This document shows, piece by piece, positions 23,780 to 29,907 of a DNA stretch of 33,271 bases. How positions within the stretch are numbered: position 1 is the first letter of the stretch; each line of letters begins with the position of its first letter. The notes below the pieces were generated by a model. It saw only the letters and a list, made by a program, of their open reading frames with translations, was not told the origin of the DNA and made no database searches. The translations under genes and the position numbers were made by a program. Origin of the DNA: Actinomadura rubrisoli (GTDB lineage Bacteria; Actinomycetota; Actinomycetes; Streptosporangiales; Streptosporangiaceae); NCBI RefSeq assembly GCF_004349215.1, contig NZ_SMKU01000065.1:1-33271 (forward strand), given 5' to 3'.

Positions 23780-25270
23780 CTACGCCTCGCCCGGCTCGGC
23801 GCCCGGCTCAGGCTCTTCCACGGGCTCGTCCCGCAGACCGTCCAGGTCGGGACGCCCGTTCATCATCTGCGCGACCGGGTCGATGCTGGCCTCGCGCTCG
23901 CGCATCGCGATCAGGTCGACGATCTCCGGCGGCGTCAGCCCGTACTGGAGCGCCAGCCACTCGAACGGGAACCCGATCTGCTTGAGCTTCAGCAGCGCAT
24001 CCGAGAGCTGCGCGCGCGAGCGGGTCTCGGCGTCGGCCCACATGATCGTGCCCGCCGCCAGCGCCCGCGCCTTGCCCTGGTTGCCCTGCGCGAGGGCGAT
24101 CAGCCGGAACATCTCGCGCAGCCCCTGGCCGTACCAGAGCTGCTTCTCCTCGACCCGCTTCACCAGCCCGGCCTCGGCCGCGATCAGCGCATCACCGCTG
24201 AGGTTGGCCATCTTGCCGATCAGGTAGTGCGCGGGCGTGCGGGTCTGCGCGGCCACGTGCCCGACCTCGACCTCGATCACGTCGGTGTAGGTCTTGAGGT
24301 TGGCGGCGGGCCAGTTGGCGACCGTCGCGCCCTCGTCGGGGATCCACAGCACCCGGTCCAGCGCGAACTTCTCCAGCGGGATCGGCTTCTCCCCGATCAC
24401 CTCGCCGACCTCGTTGAGGATCGGCGTCATGGGCATCTCGGCGCCGAGCACCACGCGCTGCGGCAGTGAGGCGAAATCGGCGGCGTTGAACAGCAGCGCC
24501 CACAGGTAGTTGATCGCGTCCTGCATCGCCGCAGCGCCAGTGATGTCGGAGATCGGGTCGTCGGCCAGCAGCGGACGGTTCTGCAGCTCCACCATCGGCA
24601 CGGTCTTCATCGGGTTGGGCTGCGGGTTGGGTTCCCCGTCGATCTCGCGCGGGATCCACTCGCGGACGAACTCGTCCACTGCCGCCAGCGGCAGCGACTT
24701 CCGCGCCTTCTGGCTGGCCTGGTAGGTGGCGCGCTGGAACTTCCACACCTCGTCGGGGAGGTACAGCGTGCAGTACTCCTGATTGCCGTCCTGCCACCGC
24801 TTGAGCGCCGCGACCCGGTCCCGCCGCGACCCCGCCCGGTAGGCGACGATCGCCTGGGAGGCGTCCTCGAACGTGACCGTCGGGGTCTCGTCGTCCTCGG
24901 GGTTCCCCCACACCAGGGCGTAGGCGCGGGCGCCGATCCCCGCGCCCAGGAACCCGAGCTGGGAGTCGGCCTCCAGCCCGTTGGCCATCCACACCCGCCA
25001 CAGGTCGGCGTCGGGCTGGTCGGTCCCGTAGGGCTTGACGCCGATCGTGGTCAGCCGCTCCACCGCCACATCGGCGACCGGCGCCGTCCAGTTGTCGGCG
25101 AACCCGGCGTACCGGTCGGCGAAGAACTTGCGGAACTCCGGCGAGGCGAACTTCAGCGGGTGGTCGCCCTTGTAGTAACTGGTGAGCTGCTCGATCCCCG
25201 GGGTGCGGCGATTCAGCTCCTCGGTCAGCCGGTCGGCCAGATCACGGGCCCGCGCCTCTTCGAGCACCAT
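23780..25270 (-). CDS. Portal protein (SPP1 gp6-like)
   Basis: 496 aa. It forms the dodecameric ring for DNA entry and exit. Recognisable parts are YYKGDHPLKFASPEFRKFF, NWTAPVADVAVERLTTIG, VELQNRPLLADDPISDI, and RTPAHYLIGKMANLSGDA. The C-terminus is acidic and Pro-rich (EEPEPGAEPGEA). Length is normal. It lies 18 bp after the large terminase and 3 bp before the MuF-type gene. Confidence 0.93.
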   Translation of the reverse strand: MVLEEARARDLADRLTEELNRRTPGIEQLTSYYKGDHPLKFASPEFRKFFADRYAGFADNWTAPVADVAVERLTTIGVKPYGTDQPDADLWRVWMANGLEADSQLGFLGAGIGARAYALVWGNPEDDETPTVTFEDASQAIVAYRAGSRRDRVAALKRWQDGNQEYCTLYLPDEVWKFQRATYQASQKARKSLPLAAVDEFVREWIPREIDGEPNPQPNPMKTVPMVELQNRPLLADDPISDITGAAAMQDAINYLWALLFNAADFASLPQRVVLGAEMPMTPILNEVGEVIGEKPIPLEKFALDRVLWIPDEGATVANWPAANLKTYTDVIEVEVGHVAAQTRTPAHYLIGKMANLSGDALIAAEAGLVKRVEEKQLWYGQGLREMFRLIALAQGNQGKARALAAGTIMWADAETRSRAQLSDALLKLKQIGFPFEWLALQYGLTPPEIVDLIAMREREASIDPVAQMMNGRPDLDGLRDEPVEEPEPGAEPGEA

Positions 25271-25288
25271 CAGCCACCCCCTCTCTGG

Positions 25289-26914
25289 TCACGACATCGT
25301 GTAGACGTAACGGCGCTTGCGCTTGCGGACCAGGCCGGCGGCCACCGCGTCCCCGGCCGCCTCGTGCGCCAGGATGCTGGTCACGCAGGCGTCGATCTTC
25401 TGCGCGTCGCTGGCCTTCACCAGCACGTACCGGCTCGCGGGCCGGGCGGCCTTGCGGGCGTTGGCCATGTGGGTCGCGGTGGTCGCGCACCCGTCGTGGG
25501 TGAAGGTGCTGTCGGCCTTGGTCACATCGGTCAACAGCCGCTCGGCGGCGGCGTGCATCTGCACGATCCGCCGGGTGTACCAGCGAATCACCTTCTTGTC
25601 GCCGTACTTGTCGACCCACCCGTCGACCTCGGTTTCCCAATAGGGAGGGTCGGCGTACAGGCGCAGCACGTCGTAGCGGCCCATCACCTCATCGAGAGCG
25701 GCGTCGACCTCCAGCCGCGGCACCTGCCCGCCGTAGTCGGCCGGGTTCCAGATCGTCGGCAACGCGTCCGGCCCGTAGGTCGGGGTGAACTGGTAGCCGT
25801 CCAGGGTCTCCAGCCGCAGCGCCGTCCAGTCGTCCACATCGCTGCCGTCGAACCCGGCGACCACCTGCGTCCAACCCGGCACCGGGCGCCGCTGCTCGCG
25901 GGCCTCCCACGCGCCTTCCCTCAGCCACGACTCGGTGCCGCTGACGATGCGGTTCCCGAAGAACCGCTCCGCCTGCGCGGGGTCGGTCTCCAGCAGTTCG
26001 GCCGCCTCGGCCTCGATCCCGTCCAGGTCGATGTGCGTGCTGCCGGCGTAGACGTGACGGTGGATCCGCCGACGCTCGCGCTTGTCGCGGTAGGACAGCC
26101 CCTTGGGCGCCTGCTCATGGAACCGGAAGATGTCCCGCACATTCGACTCGGCCGTCTGCTGCGCGTCGCTGTGCTCGGATGGGTCCCAGGCGTTGGTGGT
26201 GCCGAGCGCCCGGCCGCCCATCCCGGCCAGGCCCCGCCGCATCGTCTGCGCGACGTGCAGCAGCTTGTTCGTCTTCGAGTACAGGCCCGTCTCGTCCTGC
26301 ACCGCGAACGTGATCGGGTTCCCCAGCCTCGACATCGCCGAGGACGTCACCACGTCGATGCGGCCCTCGTCGCCGATCCGGATGAAGTTCTCCCCGACCT
26401 TCATCTGCTCGGCCAGCGGCCCGCCCCGCACCATCGCCTGCAACGGCCGGTAGATGTTGGCCACCTGGTCCTCCGAGGTGGCCAGCAACTGGATCAGCGG
26501 CGACGGCCAGGGCCTGCCCATCGGGTCGCCCGGCTCGTACTCGAAGAACCAGCCGCAGTCACAGCCGTGCTCGGCGCACACGTACGCCTCGCCGCCCTGC
26601 GCCCACCCGTCGAACAGCGCCGGCCCCCGCGCCTCCAGGCACGTGATCCCCGCAGACCACGGCCCCTTGCCCGTCTTCTGCGGCGCGACCACCTGCGACC
26701 GGCGGTTGTGGAACGCCGGTGCCTTCTGCCCAAACACCGCCCCGGGCCGCACCCGGTAGTGGTTGAGCGTGATCCAGCACTGCCAGTCGTACATCTCGAA
26801 CGGATCGCCCTTGCGGTCCCCGTCCGGAACGATGCAGTGCGCCGCGATCCAGTCGGCAGCGAGGAACCCCAGCGTCGGCCAGCGGACGACCCAGTCATTC
26901 CTCGTCTGCGTCAT
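25289..26914 (-). CDS. Terminase large subunit
   Basis: 541 aa. It drives DNA packaging: an N-terminal ATPase and a C-terminal nuclease. Walker A is PQKTGKG (78-84); Walker B is ITFAVQDE (201-208) with D207/E208. The nuclease domain begins near VVAGFDGSDVDDWTALRLE with acidic metal ligands, and includes LRLYADPPYWETEVDGW. A small Cys/His cluster (C113, H116, C118, C120) is inserted between the Walker motifs. It overlaps the small subunit gene by 20 bp. Confidence 0.95.
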   Translation of the reverse strand: MTQTRNDWVVRWPTLGFLAADWIAAHCIVPDGDRKGDPFEMYDWQCWITLNHYRVRPGAVFGQKAPAFHNRRSQVVAPQKTGKGPWSAGITCLEARGPALFDGWAQGGEAYVCAEHGCDCGWFFEYEPGDPMGRPWPSPLIQLLATSEDQVANIYRPLQAMVRGGPLAEQMKVGENFIRIGDEGRIDVVTSSAMSRLGNPITFAVQDETGLYSKTNKLLHVAQTMRRGLAGMGGRALGTTNAWDPSEHSDAQQTAESNVRDIFRFHEQAPKGLSYRDKRERRRIHRHVYAGSTHIDLDGIEAEAAELLETDPAQAERFFGNRIVSGTESWLREGAWEAREQRRPVPGWTQVVAGFDGSDVDDWTALRLETLDGYQFTPTYGPDALPTIWNPADYGGQVPRLEVDAALDEVMGRYDVLRLYADPPYWETEVDGWVDKYGDKKVIRWYTRRIVQMHAAAERLLTDVTKADSTFTHDGCATTATHMANARKAARPASRYVLVKASDAQKIDACVTSILAHEAAGDAVAAGLVRKRKRRYVYTMS

Positions 26915-27365
26915 CGCGGACGACCTTGAACCGATCGCGCGACGCAGTGCGCTTCGGCGCGGCCTTGCTCGGCGCGGGCACCGCCTCGGCCGGGACCGCC
27001 GCGACGATCCGCCACCGGTTCGACCGCAGCCCCGGCGTGGTCAGCCCCAGCGAATCAGCCTGCTGCCGGATGAGCGTCCCCAGCGTCACCGGCGCGCGAG
27101 GCTCCTCGGCCTCGACCAGGCGCCGCACATACAGCGCGACCTCCAACTCCTGGCCGTAGCGCTCCCACATCAGCGCCTGCGGCTTGCGCCACAGGTCCGC
27201 CCACAGATCCGTCTCACGCTCGGAAAGGCCCAGCAGCGGCCACACCGGCGCATCGCCCGGACGGCCGGCGGCGGGCAGCAGCGACCACTCGCCCCGGTCC
27301 CGCTCACGACGCAGCGCGTTCGGGTCCGGCGGCGGCCCTGACCTGGCATGTCCGCCCTTGGTCAT
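26895..27365 (-). CDS. Terminase small subunit
   Basis: 156 aa from the ATG at 27365; an ATG 9 nt upstream (27374) is in frame but the GGGAG would touch it, so 27365 has the better spacing. It recognises phage DNA and recruits the large subunit. The pattern PPPDPNALRRERDRGEW, PVWPLLGLSERETDLWADLW, LYVRRLVEAEE and ADSLGLTTPGLRSNRWRI is that of actinophage small terminases. The C-terminus is basic. Confidence 0.85.
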   Translation of the reverse strand: MTKGGHARSGPPPDPNALRRERDRGEWSLLPAAGRPGDAPVWPLLGLSERETDLWADLWRKPQALMWERYGQELEVALYVRRLVEAEEPRAPVTLGTLIRQQADSLGLTTPGLRSNRWRIVAAVPAEAVPAPSKAAPKRTASRDRFKVVRDDADEE

Positions 27366-27609
27366 CTGGATCATCTCCCTTTGGCTGCGTTGCGCAACCG
27401 CAGTGGCGTCACATTGCGTGACACCGAGTGGATCTTGGACTCGCGATAGATGTCACGAAACGTGACTACGACCGATGATCTTGGAGGGCTCTGACCCGCC
27501 CGACCGGCCAGCCCCCTCCCGCACGGTCGGCGCCCCCTAAGCGATCAAGGGTCGCCCCCCGGGTTCAGTCACCCTGAGCGACGTCACCCTGTGTGACACA
27601 GGGCTGTGA
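27366..27609. promoter_or_regulatory. Non-coding terminase-upstream region with palindrome array (candidate cos/pac or operator)
   Basis: About 240 bp without a gene between terS and the HNH cluster. It carries three exact GTCAC-N5-GTGAC palindromes (27408-27422, 27452-27466, 27583-27597) and one with a single mismatch (27568-27582) directly abutting the last. The first two are each followed, after 8 and 10 nt, by GATCTTGGA (27431-27439, 27477-27485). A further palindrome GTTGCGCAAC lies at 27389-27398, and CCCTGTGT-G-ACACAGGG spans 27587-27603. The site is where cos-type phages with a neighbouring HNH gene keep cos, and also where a late promoter would be. Confidence 0.75.
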
Positions 27610-27801
27610 TCAGCAGGATCCGCGGCCGGGCGGAGGGCGCAGCGCGGTGGGATCGATGCGCGCCTGCCTGCGCAGCACCCTCAACCACCATGGGGTGTTG
27701 AGCCTGATCTCGCGCCGCAGCAGGACACCGAACACCTCGGGGTGCGCGTCGAGGTAGGCCCTGATCTGCTCGTCGGTGGGCTCGGCCTGCGCGTCGCTCA
27801 C
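27610..27801 (-). CDS. Small hypothetical protein
   Basis: 63 aa from a GTG at 27801 that overlaps the HNH stop by 4 nt (GTGA). It has an acidic helical start (PTDEQIRAYLDAHPEVFGVL) and a basic end (WWLRVLRRQARIDPTALRPP). The coupling makes the start likely. Function unknown; lies last before the terminase-upstream region. Confidence 0.65.
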   Translation of the reverse strand: MSDAQAEPTDEQIRAYLDAHPEVFGVLLRREIRLNTPWWLRVLRRQARIDPTALRPPPGRGSC

Positions 27802-28148
27802 GCGTTCCACCCTCCGGGCTGCCTGAGCGCGGTCTGCGCTGAGTCGCACGGCGCGCAGAGGCCGCGCCCGTAGATGGGGTCGTCTGGGTCCAGGCTCTTG
27901 GCGACGAGCTGACGCCGGTCCAGGGGGTAGTGGTCGGCCACGGTGGAGGGCGCGTTTCGGCAGATCACGCACACGGGGTTCTTGTCCAGGACGCCCTTGC
28001 GGAAGCGGTCCCTGTGGCGCCTGCCGTAGCCGCGCTGTGCGCTGGTTCCTCTGCGCTTCTCTGCCTTGGCCTTGCAGGGCTCGCAGCGGCCCTGGGCGAC
28101 GAGGGTGGGGCAGCCTGGGGTGGAGCAGACCTTCAGGCCCTTGGCCAT
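27798..28148 (-). CDS. HNH-type endonuclease-like protein
   Basis: 116 aa. Genes of this type next to terminase assist DNA packaging in many phages with cos ends. A zinc-ribbon start (C8, C13, C22, C25) precedes the nuclease fold: C60-x2-C63, H73 in ADHYPL, and C98-x2-C101. In usual relatives the second Cys pair is followed by His (CH); here it is Asp (CDSAQTA), so the last H of HNH may be missing. The ATG overlaps the previous stop as TGATG. Confidence 0.82.
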   Translation of the reverse strand: MAKGLKVCSTPGCPTLVAQGRCEPCKAKAEKRRGTSAQRGYGRRHRDRFRKGVLDKNPVCVICRNAPSTVADHYPLDRRQLVAKSLDPDDPIYGRGLCAPCDSAQTALRQPGGWNA

Positions 28149-28393
28149 CAGTCGCCCGGCGGGGTCCAGCCGAGCGCGATCAGCGTCTCCTGGACCTCCT
28201 TGGGCACCTCGACCTGGAGACGCCCGTCGACCTCCAGCTCGTGCAGCAGAAGGTTCAGCACGAGGGTCGGGGACTCTCCGACGGCGCTCTTGACGATCAG
28301 GGACCGGACACCGCGGACTTCTCGGCCGTCCACCTCGACCTGGCCGTTGCCGACGGCGCCGAGGCTGAGGCGTGCTGTGCGGATCTCGGGCAT
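28148..28393 (-). CDS. Small hypothetical phage protein
   Basis: 81 aa from the ATG at 28393 with AAGGA about 9 nt upstream; the open frame extends further up but without a good site. It is beta-rich with regular alternation (ARLSLGAVGNGQVEVDGREV, LVLNLLLHELEVDGRLQVEV), followed by EVQETLIALGW. It begins the HNH operon and is coupled to the HNH gene. Function unknown. Confidence 0.65.
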   Translation of the reverse strand: MPEIRTARLSLGAVGNGQVEVDGREVRGVRSLIVKSAVGESPTLVLNLLLHELEVDGRLQVEVPKEVQETLIALGWTPPGD

Positions 28394-28420
28394 GGGGTGG
28401 TCCTTCCGGCGGAGGATCGA

Positions 28421-28461
28421 CCGGATCGGCCGCGCCATCCTCCGAGACGTGGCCGATCCGG
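28421..28461. promoter_or_regulatory. Long inverted repeat between divergent genes
   Basis: CCGGATCGGCC at 28421-28431 and its exact complement GGCCGATCCGG at 28451-28461, centres 30 bp apart (about three helical turns). It lies between the - strand 81-aa gene and the + strand lipoprotein gene, so it could be a shared operator. Function not shown. Confidence 0.55.
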
Positions 28462-28562
28462 GGTCATAGGTCGCGGACTTCGGCGCGAGCCGCATGTGGC
28501 CATCCCGGGTCTGCGGGGCCCGGGGTCAGTACGGTCGGCGCACATCCAGGCGACAGGGGGTC

Positions 28563-29096
28563 ATGGTGAAGTTCGTGATGTGCGGGGCGCTGCTGGCCGG
28601 CGTGGTAGCTCTGGCCGGGTGCGGATCAGGCGACGGTGAGGCTGCGGCGAGCGGGGCGGCTCCGCCGTCGGCGAGCGTGTCGAAGGCGTCCCGGCCGTTG
28701 ACGGCGCGTCAGGTGATGGCGGCGTTGAAGGCGGCCGGTGCGCCGATCGGGAAGGTCACGGTGTACACCGCCGAGAACGACCCGAACGGCAAGCTGGGCA
28801 GGCCGGGCCAGTACACCAGCAAGGCGGCGAGCGTGGACCGGCGGGTTCCGGCGTCCAAGGTCGTCGGTGCCGAGCCGGGCGCGGTGGACTTCGGATGCGG
28901 TGTGGAGGTGTTCCCCGACGAGGCGTCGGCGCGCGCCCGGTCGGAGTTCATCCAGCAGGCGCAGAAGTCGCTGCAGGGGATGGCCGGTTCGGAGTACGAC
29001 TACCTCCGCGGTGGGGTCCTGCTGCGTGTCACGGGCCACCTGACGCCCCGGCAGGCCGCGGTCTACCAGCGGGCGCTGAACAAGGCCGCGCTGTGA
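28563..29096 (+). CDS. Lipoprotein (isolated + strand gene)
   Basis: 177 aa, ATG with AGGGGG 3-8 nt upstream. A lipoprotein signal is clear: a short start, hydrophobic core, then LAGC with the lipidated Cys at 20, followed by a Gly/Ala/Ser-rich linker. The mature part is a small mixed domain (TARQVMAALKAAGAPIGKVT, AVDFGCGVEVFPDEASARAR, YDYLRGGVLLRVTGHLTPRQ). It should be anchored outside the host membrane. It is the only + strand gene among - strand genes here, as lysogeny-expressed cargo often is. No family recognised; superinfection exclusion is one possibility. Confidence 0.85.
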   Translation: MVKFVMCGALLAGVVALAGCGSGDGEAAASGAAPPSASVSKASRPLTARQVMAALKAAGAPIGKVTVYTAENDPNGKLGRPGQYTSKAASVDRRVPASKVVGAEPGAVDFGCGVEVFPDEASARARSEFIQQAQKSLQGMAGSEYDYLRGGVLLRVTGHLTPRQAAVYQRALNKAAL

Positions 29097-29106
29097 GGGC
29101 TCACAG
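29091..29106. terminator. Short palindrome over two convergent stop codons
   Basis: CTGTGAG-GG-CTCACAG: the left arm contains the lipoprotein TGA, the right arm the reverse-strand stop of the gene at 29101. No T-run, so termination is weakly supported. Confidence 0.4.
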
Positions 29107-29445
29107 ATCCCTCACCTTCAGCGGGCCGTAGATGATGGTCTTGCGTGAGGAGCCCGCTACGGCGTCCACGCGGTACCAGCGGTTCCCGGCATCGGTGAGG
29201 GCGGTGTCGGGGATCGCGACGCTGTAGGCGCCCTGTGCGGCGCTGGTGATGGTGATCTCGCCGGTGCCGGTGGACAGGGTGACCGCGTCGGGGTCGTCGT
29301 CTTCGGCGGCCTCGGACGGCTTCAGCACCATCTCCAGGGTGACGCCGGTGAGGTTGTGCGGGAGGCCGGTGTCGTTGTCGGTGGCGGTGCCGTTGAGGGT
29401 CTCGTCGTTGCGCTGGGAGACGGTGAGGGCGCGGCGGGTGGGCAT
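29101..29445 (-). CDS. Baseplate/fibre-type protein (BppU-like)
   Basis: 114 aa. A beta-rich protein beginning MPTRRALTVSQRNDETLNGT, with LTGVTLEMVLKPSE, GTGEITITSAAQGAYSVAIP and WYRVDAVAGSSRKTIIYGPL. This is the form of the short BppU-type beta domains at fibre or baseplate N-termini. Its ATG overlaps the previous stop (TGATG). Exact role unknown. Confidence 0.65.
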   Translation of the reverse strand: MPTRRALTVSQRNDETLNGTATDNDTGLPHNLTGVTLEMVLKPSEAAEDDDPDAVTLSTGTGEITITSAAQGAYSVAIPDTALTDAGNRWYRVDAVAGSSRKTIIYGPLKVRDL

Positions 29446-29663
29446 CAGTCCTCGCGTTCCCTGTAGCCGCCGCTCTCGACGTCCGCCGCTGCTGCGATGA
29501 GGCCCCGGCGGGTGACCCAGTCGGTGCCCACGGTGGGCTTGCTTGCGATGACGACGGTGCCGTCCGGCTTGTGAACCTTGGCGATGAGGACGGCGTCGCT
29601 AATGAGGTCGCCTTCGTCGAGGTCCAGCTCGATGCCCAGCGATCGGACGGTGTCGTCACCCAT
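29445..29663 (-). CDS. Small hypothetical protein
   Basis: 72 aa, ATG with GAGGAGG upstream. It is acidic with LGIELDLDEGDLISDAVLIA, KVHKPDGTVVIASKPT and WVTRRGLIAAAADVE. Coupled to the BppU-like gene; may be an assembly partner, but this is a guess. No family recognised. Confidence 0.65.
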   Translation of the reverse strand: MGDDTVRSLGIELDLDEGDLISDAVLIAKVHKPDGTVVIASKPTVGTDWVTRRGLIAAAADVESGGYRERED

Positions 29664-29673
29664 GGCGACCTCC

Positions 29674-29865
29674 TCACGAGGTGGTCAGCACCTCAAGTTC
29701 GTCCGGATGCGACTCGGCAAGGTGGGCGCAGGCGAACTCCCATGCATCCGCGACCGGCAGGACCCCGCTGTCGAGGTCGTGGTCATGGCAGGCGAACCGA
29801 GCAGTGTCGGTCGTCTCCGCCTTCTCGTTCGTGCCGCGTTCGTAAGTCCATCCGGTGTTGTCCAC
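29674..29865 (-). CDS. Small hypothetical protein
   Basis: 63 aa, GTG start with GGAGAG about 10 nt upstream. Acidic, with possible metal ligands in ARFACHDHDLDSG and WEFACAHLAESH. Lies 10 bp before the next gene in the same direction. Function unknown. Confidence 0.5.
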   Translation of the reverse strand: MDNTGWTYERGTNEKAETTDTARFACHDHDLDSGVLPVADAWEFACAHLAESHPDELEVLTTS

Positions 29866-29907
29866 GCCAGGAAGTCTCTCCGAGTTCGATGGAGACGACC
29901 ATCCTCA

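Noticed and set aside
27366..27609. tRNA or small structured RNA gene
   Set aside because: The inverted repeats are short isolated dyads and do not form a cloverleaf; no tRNA-like T-arm or anticodon stem is seen here or elsewhere in the window.
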